From Mariprofundus sp. (GTDB lineage Bacteria; Pseudomonadota; Zetaproteobacteria; Mariprofundales; Mariprofundaceae): DNA of 7,459 nucleotides. Below are positions 1 to 5,377 of this stretch, piece after piece (the stretch's first letter is position 1; every line of letters begins with the position of its first letter). The DNA is taken from NCBI GenBank assembly GCA_021772845.1, contig JAJFLF010000023.1, positions 1 through 7,459 of the forward strand. Reading direction: 5' to 3'. The translations under genes and the position numbers were made by a program. Below the pieces are notes generated by a model. The model did not search any database. It had not been told where the DNA came from and saw nothing but the letters and a program-made list of their open reading frames with translations.

Positions 1-1
1 A

Positions 2-472
2 GAATTCGGGTTGACGGAGCTACAGCGGCTGCATCTAGCCATGAATGAAGATAGTGGGTCTGTTGAGAACATGGTAAACGCCATGGATATTCAGGATCTT
101 TTACATCGCCCCCTTGGTGAGCTCTCCAGCGGAGAGCGTCAGCGCACAGAACTGGCCGCGTTGATGTTGCGAGATGCTCCTGTGTGGTTGCTCGATGAGC
201 CGACAGCGCATCTGGACCTCAAACATCAGATTCAATGCATTCAGATGATGAAAAAACAGTGTGAGAATGGACGGGCTATTATTACGGTGTTGCATGATAT
301 TCAACAGGCTATGGCAGTTGCCGATCATCTGATTCTAATCGACGGTAAAGGCGGGGCTGAATTCGGTGAGGCCAAAATGCTGTTTGATAGCGCAAAACTT
401 TCACAACTATTTGATGCACCAGTAATACAACAGGGGAATGTGCTGGTTCCCAACTATGGAGAAAAGTCATGA
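2..472 (+). CDS. ABC transporter ATP-binding protein, BtuD/FecE type (5'-truncated by window edge)
   Basis: This is the C-terminal part of an ABC ATPase that powers import across the inner membrane. The reading frame is open from the first bases, and the Walker A and Q-loop lie upstream of the window, so the true start is not visible; the in-frame TTG at 11 is unlikely to be it. Seen here are the ABC signature LSSGERQRTELA (from 122), Walker B VWLLDEP with the catalytic Glu (182-202), the D-loop TAHLD, and the switch His in TVLHD (about 293). The C-terminal tail is short, as in siderophore, heme and vitamin B12 ATPases (FecE, FhuC, BtuD). The stop overlaps the cobO start by four bases (ATGA). 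Being the first visible gene of a cobalamin cluster, it probably drives uptake of B12, cobinamide or another corrinoid; an iron-chelate substrate cannot be excluded from the ATPase alone. The family call is secure and the substrate is inferred. Confidence 0.88.
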   Translation, partial: EFGLTELQRLHLAMNEDSGSVENMVNAMDIQDLLHRPLGELSSGERQRTELAALMLRDAPVWLLDEPTAHLDLKHQIQCIQMMKKQCENGRAIITVLHDIQQAMAVADHLILIDGKGGAEFGEAKMLFDSAKLSQLFDAPVIQQGNVLVPNYGEKS

Positions 473-1005
473 AAGCACGGGATAAGAGACAAGGTGTAGT
501 GCTGGTGCATACCGGTGAAGGTAAAGGCAAATCGTCCTCGGCTTTTGGTGTGGCGTTTCGGGCTGCCGGCTGGGACATGAAGGTGTGTGTGATCCAGTTT
601 ATCAAAGGCAAATGGAAAACTGGTGAAGAACGGGCTGCACAAAAGTTCGATAATATCGAATGGCATGCGCTTGGTGATGGGTTTACCTGGGATACCAAAA
701 ATCCCGAACAGGATATCAAAACCAGTCGTGAGATCTGGGATCTCTGCAAAGAGAAGGTGCGCTCCCATGAGTTCGATATGGTTGTCTTTGATGAGATCAA
801 CTACTGCACGGGTTATGGCTGGATTTCAGGCGAAGAGATTGCCGCATTCATCCGTGATGAAAAACCTGCATGGATGCATATGATTTTAACCGGTCGTAAT
901 GCAGCTCCTGAAGTGATTGAAGCCGCGGATACGGTGACTGAGATGAAGATGATCAAACATGCTTATCAAAATGATATTAAAGCCACCCAGGGTATTGAGT
1001 TCTGA
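469..1005 (+). CDS. cobO: Cob(I)yrinic acid a,c-diamide adenosyltransferase (CobO/BtuR family)
   Basis: This cytoplasmic enzyme transfers the 5'-deoxyadenosyl group of ATP to the Co(I) form of a corrinoid, giving the adenosylated cofactor used in de novo synthesis and salvage. The product is 178 residues, close to the usual length for the CobO/BtuR/CobA(Salmonella) family. Visible motifs are the unusual P-loop TGEGKGKSS (residues 15-23), VCVIQFIKGKW (39-49), GDGFTW (69-74), Walker-B-like VVFDEINY (105-112), LTGRNA (140-145), and the C-terminal signature KHAY...IKATQGIEF (163-178). The start is supported by a GGAG at 458-461, seven bases upstream, and by the ATGA overlap with the ABC gene. Its stop overlaps the next start by one base (TGATG). 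It is unrelated to the PduO and EutT adenosyltransferases. In a cluster with cobA and cbiX it fits both salvage and biosynthesis. Confidence 0.96.
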   Translation: MKARDKRQGVVLVHTGEGKGKSSSAFGVAFRAAGWDMKVCVIQFIKGKWKTGEERAAQKFDNIEWHALGDGFTWDTKNPEQDIKTSREIWDLCKEKVRSHEFDMVVFDEINYCTGYGWISGEEIAAFIRDEKPAWMHMILTGRNAAPEVIEAADTVTEMKMIKHAYQNDIKATQGIEF

Positions 1006-1646
1006 TGAATATTCTATTGGCGCACGGCTCATCCAATGCGGACCACAATACGCAGGTGCAAAGCCTGGCCGCCAACGTGTCGACTTTATTGGGTGAAGAG
1101 GTGGGGGTTGCCTATCTGAATGATCAGACGCTGCAGTCAGGTGCAAAAGTGTTGCCGCTATTTTTGGGTGAAGGTAAACATGTGCGGGAGGATGTTCCCC
1201 GCTTGGTTGCAGCTTCAAACTGTGATCTGATGCCTGCACTGACAGAACACAGTGATACCATTGCTGATATGGCGGTTGATCTGATTACCCGTGATACACG
1301 GCGCATCAATGCAATGTTTGTACTCTATCGTTTTGCCGGTTTTGAGAAGCTGGCTACGGCGCTGTATGGCAAAATGAAGACCTGTTCCAAACATGCGCTG
1401 GCCTCATTGCATTCTGAACCTTCGGTCTCTTCTCTGTTAGAACATTGGGCTGGAGAAGAGATAAAGGCTATATCCGTACAACCGCTATTGCTGTTTAAAG
1501 GAGCCAGCCTTGTCAGGCTTCAGGGTATGATGAATGATTGTAGTCTAGAGATTAAACAGGGGCCTGTATTGAGTGAGCATGAATCATTTGCGCAGTTGAT
1601 TGCCGATTGCTTTCAGGCAGAAGGAAACGAGGGGAGTGACAGATGA
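1005..1646 (+). CDS. cbiX: Sirohydrochlorin cobaltochelatase, two-domain CbiX type with degenerate C-terminal half
   Basis: This probable class II chelatase would insert Co(II) into sirohydrochlorin in the early-cobalt-insertion route to B12. The product is 213 residues with two chelatase-like halves. The N-terminal half has the opening strand ILLAHGSS (catalytic His7) and VLPLFLGEGKHVREDVP (second His59), both typical of CbiX/SirB. The C-terminal half (about 103-200) keeps the fold signature, with MFVLYRF in place of the HGS strand and VQPLLLFKGASLVRL in place of PLFL..G.H, but has lost both His residues. Known long CbiX proteins likewise use only the N-terminal site. Two oddities stand out: the usual FLE motif reads YLND, and the stretch from there to His59 looks more than ten residues shorter than in CbiX proteins I recall. 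Metal choice (Co, Ni or Fe) cannot be read from sequence; the cobO/cobA context favours cobalt. It overlaps cobO by one base and cobA by four. Confidence 0.85.
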   Translation: MNILLAHGSSNADHNTQVQSLAANVSTLLGEEVGVAYLNDQTLQSGAKVLPLFLGEGKHVREDVPRLVAASNCDLMPALTEHSDTIADMAVDLITRDTRRINAMFVLYRFAGFEKLATALYGKMKTCSKHALASLHSEPSVSSLLEHWAGEEIKAISVQPLLLFKGASLVRLQGMMNDCSLEIKQGPVLSEHESFAQLIADCFQAEGNEGSDR

Positions 1647-2401
1647 AACTTGATGCACCTCTCATTAAAGGTGAAGTGGCTCTGGTTGGGGCTGGTCCCG
1701 GTGATGCATCACTGTTAACACTGGCGGCAGCGAAATTGATCGGCGATTGTGATGTGATTGTTTATGATGCTCTGGTCTCTGAATCGGTGCTGGAGATGGC
1801 TGCGGTTGACGCCGAACTGATACAGGCAGGTAAACGTGGTGGTCGCGCTTCTACGAGTCAGGAAGATATATGTGATCGATTGATTAGCTTGGCACAACAA
1901 GGCAAACGCGTGGTTCGTTTGAAAGGTGGGGACCCCTTTGTATTCGGGCGCGGTGGTGAAGAGGTGCGTGCGCTGGCACAAAAGAATATTCCCATTCGTA
2001 TTATTCCGGGCATTACAGCAGGTGTTGCTGCACCAGCCATGGCAGGCATCCCGGTGACGGATCGTTCGGTGAATGCATCATTGGCATTTTTGACCGGTCA
2101 TGAAGTTGAAGAGAAGAGCCGCATGGATTGGCAAGCCCTGGTCAAAGCGTTTCCGGTGCTGGTCTTTTATATGGGGGCGAAAAATTTGCATCGCATTGCG
2201 GCTCAGTTATTGGATGCAGGACTTGCAGAAGAGACACCGCTTGCCATTATCTATGCGGCAACGTTGCCAGAGGAGTCAGTTACTGAAGCGACTATCAAGC
2301 AGGCAGCTGCTGGAGAAGTTGAAGCCCGCTCACCATCAATTATTGTGATTGGTGATGTGGTAGCTGAGCGAAAACATTGGAGAAAGGATTTAAATCTATG
2401 A
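1643..2401 (+). CDS. cobA: Uroporphyrinogen-III C-methyltransferase (SUMT)
   Basis: This enzyme methylates uroporphyrinogen III at C2 and C7 using two S-adenosylmethionines, giving precorrin-2, the branch point to siroheme and cobalamin. The product is 252 residues, the normal size for stand-alone SUMT, without the CysG oxidase/ferrochelatase domain. The full motif set of the tetrapyrrole methylase fold is present: VALVGAGPGDASLLTL (12-27), VYDALV (40-45), RLKGGDPFVFGRGGEE (92-107), IPGITAG (121-127), GIPVTDR (135-141), LTGHE (150-154) and VFYMG (174-178). The TDR form of the PLTHR motif occurs in many SUMTs. A GGGGAG at 1631-1636 lies six bases before the ATG, which overlaps the cbiX stop as ATGA. 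The four-base overlap with the ferredoxin gene continues the operon. Next to CbiX, its product is most likely committed to cobalamin, though siroheme would share it. No precorrin-2 dehydrogenase is seen in the window. Confidence 0.96.
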   Translation: MKLDAPLIKGEVALVGAGPGDASLLTLAAAKLIGDCDVIVYDALVSESVLEMAAVDAELIQAGKRGGRASTSQEDICDRLISLAQQGKRVVRLKGGDPFVFGRGGEEVRALAQKNIPIRIIPGITAGVAAPAMAGIPVTDRSVNASLAFLTGHEVEEKSRMDWQALVKAFPVLVFYMGAKNLHRIAAQLLDAGLAEETPLAIIYAATLPEESVTEATIKQAAAGEVEARSPSIIVIGDVVAERKHWRKDLNL

Positions 2402-2730
2402 GCGATATCAAGAGAAAACCTATGATCATGCCTTATCACCGTCACGTATTGATGTGCTGTGGTAAAAGTTGTGGTGAAAATATCCCCTTGCTTAACTATC
2501 TGAAAAACCGACTGGCTGATGAGGGTTTGAATATCCATGAGACAAAGGCCGTGCGGGTTAATCGTGCCGGTTGTCTAGGTGTTTGTAGCGAAGGACCGAT
2601 CATGGTCGTGCATCCGGAAGGTGTTTGGTACTGCCATCTGGATGAAGCAGCTATTGACCGCATCATTGAAGAGCATTTCAAAGGCGATAAGGTGGTGGAT
2701 GAGTTCTGCTTTCATGGTGCGATAGTTTAG
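2398..2730 (+). CDS. Thioredoxin-fold (2Fe-2S) ferredoxin
   Basis: This 110-residue cytoplasmic protein belongs to the thioredoxin-like 2Fe-2S ferredoxin family, related to the Clostridium pasteurianum/Azotobacter type and to the NuoE subunit fold. The likely cluster ligands are Cys20 and Cys25 (HVLMCCGKSC, with Cys21 adjacent), Cys59 and Cys63 (NRAGCLGVCSEGP). The trailing MVVHPEGVWY and DRIIEEH are typical of this family. Extra cysteines occur at 79 and 104. I place the start at the ATG of 2398 because it overlaps the cobA stop as ATGA and has a purine-rich GGAGAAAGGA at 2379-2388; an upstream in-frame TTG at 2377 is less convincing. Its operon position suggests it supplies electrons to a cobalamin step, for example corrinoid Co(II) to Co(I) reduction for CobO, but that is inference. 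It is the last gene before the repeat region, and no classical T-tract terminator follows. Confidence 0.9.
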   Translation: MSDIKRKPMIMPYHRHVLMCCGKSCGENIPLLNYLKNRLADEGLNIHETKAVRVNRAGCLGVCSEGPIMVVHPEGVWYCHLDEAAIDRIIEEHFKGDKVVDEFCFHGAIV

Positions 2731-2803
2731 ATTAATTTATGAGGCACATCTGTTTGCTCGACCCTTTCAGGGTGGCTATGCGTGTTGTGTGTAATTGTAT
2801 TCC

Positions 2804-2817
2804 GGGCATCCATGCCC
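2804..2817. repeat. Module A hairpin, copy 1
   Basis: GGGCAT-CC-ATGCCC is a perfect inverted repeat. It is identical to copy 2 at 2880 and shares its ATCCAT core with the different stem of copy 3 at 3026. It is followed by the B hairpin CCC-TTC-GGG at 2822-2830. Confidence 0.85.
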
Positions 2818-2831
2818 TCCACCCTTCGGGC

Positions 2832-2846
2832 CACTGCTTCGCAGTG
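2832..2846. repeat. Module C hairpin, copy 1
   Basis: CACTGC-TTC-GCAGTG is a six-base-pair perfect stem with a TTC loop, followed directly by TTCA. Equivalent positions in other units are 2909-2923 (CGCCAC-GTT-GTAGCG, one mismatch, then TTCA) and 3068-3082 (TGCCGC-AAG-GCGGCA, then TTCA after a shared base). Confidence 0.8.
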
Positions 2847-2851
2847 TTCAT

Positions 2852-2869
2852 ACCGACTATCCTGTCGGT
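2852..2869. repeat. Module D hairpin, copy 1 (TATCCT loop)
   Basis: ACCGAC-TATCCT-GTCGGT is a six-base-pair perfect stem. The hexanucleotide loop TATCCT recurs at 3005-3010 and, inverted, at 2937-2942, each time between a different stem. It is followed by TTGTGATTC and then module A. Confidence 0.85.
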
Positions 2870-2879
2870 TTGTGATTCC

Positions 2880-2893
2880 GGGCATCCATGCCC
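2880..2893. repeat. Module A hairpin, copy 2
   Basis: GGGCAT-CC-ATGCCC is identical to the copy 76 bases to the left. It is followed by a B hairpin (CCC-TTC-GGG at 2898-2906) and a C hairpin (2909-2923). Confidence 0.85.
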
Positions 2894-2927
2894 TTCTCCC
2901 TTCGGGGCCGCCACGTTGTAGCGTTCA

Positions 2928-2951
2928 CCATTGTACAGGATAGTACAATGG
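2928..2951. repeat. Module D hairpin, inverted copy (AGGATA loop)
   Basis: CCATTGTAC-AGGATA-GTACAATGG is a nine-base-pair perfect stem. Its loop is the exact reverse complement of the TATCCT loops of the other D hairpins. It is the point where the left, forward units meet an inverted unit: reversed C (GCG-TAAG-CGC, 2955-2964), reversed B (CCCT-GAA-AGGG) and half of A (GGATGTGTGCC, 2983-2993). Confidence 0.85.
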
Positions 2952-2996
2952 CATGCGTAAGCGCCCTGAAAGGGTGGTGCTCGGATGTGTGCCATG

Positions 2997-3018
2997 AATC
3001 CAGCTATCCTGCTGGATT
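2997..3018. repeat. Module D hairpin, copy 3 (TATCCT loop)
   Basis: AATCCAGC-TATCCT-GCTGGATT is an eight-base-pair perfect stem with the same loop as copy 1 and a completely different stem. It is followed by GTGATTC and module A copy 3. Confidence 0.85.
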
Positions 3019-3025
3019 GTGATTC

Positions 3026-3041
3026 GGCACATCCATGTGCC
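3026..3041. repeat. Module A hairpin, copy 3 (covaried stem)
   Basis: GGCACAT-CC-ATGTGCC keeps the ATCCAT centre of copies 1 and 2, but the stem has changed on both sides together. It is followed by a variant B (CCCT-TACCCC-AGGG, 3045-3058) and C (3068-3082). Confidence 0.85.
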
Positions 3042-3093
3042 TTACCCTTACCCCAGGGCACTCTCTCTGCCGCAAGGCGGCATTCACCTTGTC

Positions 3094-3136
3094 GGGCGAG
3101 CTAAAGCTCGTCCCATTCTGCAATCGTGCAGAATGG
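3094..3136. repeat. Two adjoining hairpins at the right end of the array
   Basis: GGGCGAGC-TAAA-GCTCGTCC (3094-3113) is an eight-base-pair stem with one G-T pair. It adjoins CCATTCTGCA-ATCG-TGCAGAATGG (3113-3136), a ten-base-pair perfect stem and the longest in the region. They occupy the place where a D module would be expected after C and its TTCA at 3083-3086. Neither has a T-tract, so neither is a classical terminator, although the long stem could still protect or end transcripts. Confidence 0.75.
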
Positions 3137-3224
3137 TGATGCAGGTCACATGAAGACTAGCAAAGGGTAAACTTCCAGCTACACTTGATGCATACATAAG
3201 TCAGATTCTCATTAGAGGCCGTTC

Positions 3225-5240
3225 ATGCGAATTTTGCTCATCACTATAGCCGTGTTACTGCTTTGGGCTCCTGCATTACAGGCAGCAACTGTTGAGCAAC
3301 AGCGGGACTGGTTTATGCAAGCGCGCAATGCCCTCGATCTAAACCAGATCAAACGTTTTCATAAGTTGAAAGATAAACTGGGTGATTATGCACTCACCCC
3401 CTATCTTGATATATGGCATGCCAGTAAAATTTTGAAAAAGGGTGATGACAGACTGGTTGCTGCAACGCTTATCGCACATGCAGATGTGCCTGAAAACATT
3501 AATTTGCGGCGCAACTGGCTTAAATTTTTGGCAAAAAAAGGTCGTTGGGCAGATGCGCATCGGTTGATCGAAGAATCCCCAGCGCTGGCTTCCAAATTTC
3601 CGGAAATTGCCATGATGGCTCTGTGGTACGCATCGAAGGATGCAAATATATCAGCGGAAAAGAAGGCGGGTTTTACCGCCACAGCGATGCGCGCTTTTTC
3701 AAATCGTTGGAAACAGGGTAAAAGCACGACAGCCCTCTCAAAACCACTATATAAAGCCTGGCTGAAAGAAGACCATCCCAGTGATATTGAACGGTGGTAC
3801 CGCATTTCGAAGTTTGCCAAAAAGGGACGTTGGCAGAAAACGGCAGGATTGAACAAAGGACTCAATACACAGCAGAAAAAATGGTTGAAATATTGGCGTA
3901 AAGCTCAAAAAAATCCTGAAAAGTTGCTGCAGTCATGGCCTGAATCTTTTTCTTCTCTGGATGCTGTTGTACCAGCTGCATTCATGATCAGCGATGTTAT
4001 CAAACGACTTTCCAAACGTGATCCGGCTAAGGCATGGTTGAATTTGCAGCAGCTTAAGTCCTCACAGAAACAGATCTCACCGGACCTGTTTTCCGAGCTT
4101 GAACGATACGTTGCATTGAGAGCCGCCAGACAACATCAGCAGATAGCCGCTGAGTGGTTGCTTGCATTGCCTTCATCATTCCAAAATGAGGATACGCGTA
4201 GTTGGCAGGTGAGACTGGCTATTATTGTTCAGGATTGGCCACGCACCCTCTCCGTGATTCGGGAAATGCCTGTTGAAGAGCGGGCGCAGGATCGCTGGGT
4301 ATATTGGCAAGCTCATGCGATGGAAGCCAGCGGCAACATAAAGGGCGCCGATCATCAATACCGCAAACTGGCAGAAGGGCGGGGCTATTATAACTTTTTG
4401 GGTGCGGAGAAACTTGCACTGCCATTTCAACTGAAGTCTCCTGAGATTGTTGTTTCCGATGAGCTGATTGCGGAAGTTGAAAATATGCAGGCCATTAAAA
4501 GGGTGTCTGAATGGTTGGCAATGAATAAACGCAGTAAGGCCATACGTGAGTGGCATTATGCGCTCTCTGGTGCAGATACGATGCATTGGAAAGCAGCTAC
4601 GGTTATTGCTTCCCGTTGGGATTGGCATGATCAGGTGATCCGGGCTGCTTTTAAGGCCGATGAAATGGATGCGTTAACTGAACGATTCCCGATGATGTAT
4701 GCAAAGCTGGTCAACCAGGCAGCTCTTAAAACAGGCCTTAGCCAAGCATCGATCTGGAGTATTATTCGTCAGGAATCAGCCTTTAATCAACATGCTGTAT
4801 CCTATGTTGGAGCTAAAGGACTGATGCAGTTGATGCCTGCAACTGCCCGTCAGGTTGCGCGTAAACTTAAGATGGGCAAAAAGAGTCCAAGACTGTTCTC
4901 TGCTGCCACCAATATTAGACTGGGTTCCACATATCTGGCTGGCATAAAAGAACGTTATGGGAATCTGGCACTAGCTGCCGCTGGTTATAATGCTGGTCCG
5001 CATCGGGTTTCCACATGGCTTGAACGCGTCTCGTTTGATTCTCCAGAAGCCTGGGTGGAGGCCATTCCATTCAACGAAACCCGTCGTTATGTGCAGCAGG
5101 TGATGGCTTTTGTGACTGTCTACGAATGGCGGCAGCAGAAAGAACCTTCCAGCCTGATCGCACGTTTGCATGCCAGGGTAGAGGAAGTCAGTTTGAATAA
5201 CCGGCAAGGCATTATGATTCACGATGTTGAGTTAAGGTAA
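3225..5240 (+). CDS. slt: Soluble lytic murein transglycosylase, Slt70 family
   Basis: This periplasmic enzyme cleaves the MurNAc-GlcNAc bond of peptidoglycan with formation of 1,6-anhydro-MurNAc, and acts in wall turnover and recycling. The product is 671 residues, near the usual Slt70 length. It begins with a signal peptide (Arg2, a hydrophobic run to about 15, APALQA before a cleavage site near residue 20) without a lipobox, so it should be soluble. Residues about 22-480 form the long helix-repeat superhelical region, rich in Trp, Lys and Arg. The C-terminal SLT domain shows SIIRQESAF with catalytic Glu517, GLMQLMP (532-538), AAGYNAGP (585-592) and ETRRYV (618-623). The start has an AGAGG at 3214-3218, six bases upstream. 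It is separated from the cobalamin operon by the hairpin mosaic and from the GGDEF gene by its own promoter, so it is probably a single-gene unit. Confidence 0.96.
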   Translation: MRILLITIAVLLLWAPALQAATVEQQRDWFMQARNALDLNQIKRFHKLKDKLGDYALTPYLDIWHASKILKKGDDRLVAATLIAHADVPENINLRRNWLKFLAKKGRWADAHRLIEESPALASKFPEIAMMALWYASKDANISAEKKAGFTATAMRAFSNRWKQGKSTTALSKPLYKAWLKEDHPSDIERWYRISKFAKKGRWQKTAGLNKGLNTQQKKWLKYWRKAQKNPEKLLQSWPESFSSLDAVVPAAFMISDVIKRLSKRDPAKAWLNLQQLKSSQKQISPDLFSELERYVALRAARQHQQIAAEWLLALPSSFQNEDTRSWQVRLAIIVQDWPRTLSVIREMPVEERAQDRWVYWQAHAMEASGNIKGADHQYRKLAEGRGYYNFLGAEKLALPFQLKSPEIVVSDELIAEVENMQAIKRVSEWLAMNKRSKAIREWHYALSGADTMHWKAATVIASRWDWHDQVIRAAFKADEMDALTERFPMMYAKLVNQAALKTGLSQASIWSIIRQESAFNQHAVSYVGAKGLMQLMPATARQVARKLKMGKKSPRLFSAATNIRLGSTYLAGIKERYGNLALAAAGYNAGPHRVSTWLERVSFDSPEAWVEAIPFNETRRYVQQVMAFVTVYEWRQQKEPSSLIARLHARVEEVSLNNRQGIMIHDVELR

Positions 5241-5302
5241 GGTATATAGACATAAGCTTACATTTATTATGGTCTCATTAATCTCAAATGTTCAATAAAC
5301 TG

Positions 5303-5311
5303 TGCTATAAT
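5303..5311 (+). promoter_or_regulatory. Extended -10 promoter for the GGDEF gene
   Basis: TGCTATAAT is a perfect sigma70 -10 hexamer (5306-5311) with the upstream TG of an extended -10 element. No good -35 is seen at 16-18 bases, which fits extended -10 promoters. Transcription would start near 5318, giving a leader of about 60 bases that contains a run of eight T at 5353-5360. This location argues against the in-frame ATG at 5288, which lies upstream of the -10. Confidence 0.6.
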
Positions 5312-5377
5312 GGTACTGTTTCCTGTGTTAATGTACCCAATGTTTCTCTAACTTTTTTTTCACAAGGTGCCAACAAA

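Larger units (their letters stand above)
2743..3136. repeat. Mosaic of tandem and inverted hairpin units with constant loops and covarying stems
   Basis: This gene-free stretch is almost entirely palindromic. A basic unit can be read as four modules: A, a stem around the loop ATCCAT; B, CCC-TTC-GGG or ACCCT-TTC-AGGGT; C, a short stem with a three- or four-base loop, usually followed by TTCA; and D, a stem around the loop TATCCT followed by TGTGATTC and the next A. Copies of A start at 2804, 2880 and 3026, about 76 bases and about twice 73 bases apart. The middle of the array (about 2928-2993) is inverted: its D loop reads AGGATA, followed by C, B and half of A in reverse. The left edge carries an incomplete unit (half A at 2743-2750, B at 2761-2773). 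Stems differ between copies but remain fully paired. Long frames through this region have low-complexity translations and are not credible genes. It resembles REP/BIME-type intergenic elements in style, but I do not recognise the family. Confidence 0.85.

Noticed and set aside
309..800. Long minus-strand frames opposite cobO and the ABC gene
   Set aside because: They are shadows of well-supported plus-strand genes; their translations show no domain.
2739..2921. Open frame of 60 residues on the plus strand in the same region
   Set aside because: Same reason: it is produced by the repeats, has no recognisable domain, and its start is not preceded by a convincing ribosome site.
2732..3061. Open frame of 109 residues on the minus strand through the hairpin array
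   Set aside because: It runs entirely through palindromic repeats, has no ribosome site, and its repeated His/Cys/Pro-rich translation follows from the repeats.
2743..3136. CRISPR array
   Set aside because: There are no identical direct repeats with regular unique spacers. The units are variable in sequence and conserved as hairpins, and no cas genes are present.
2743..3136. Integron attC cassette array
   Set aside because: The hairpins are short and lack paired R/L boxes with the core site; no integrase or cassette genes lie between units.
3113..3136. Rho-independent terminator of the cobalamin operon
   Set aside because: The ten-base-pair stem has no T-tract on either side and lies about 380 bases beyond the last gene; it fits the hairpin mosaic better.
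4176..4628. Minus-strand frame of 150 residues within slt
   Set aside because: It lies wholly inside the well-supported slt gene, and its translation has no recognisable features.
5288..5377. N-terminal extension of the GGDEF protein from the ATG at 5288
   Set aside because: That ATG lies upstream of a perfect extended -10 (5303-5311), lacks a ribosome site, and adds residues without family resemblance.
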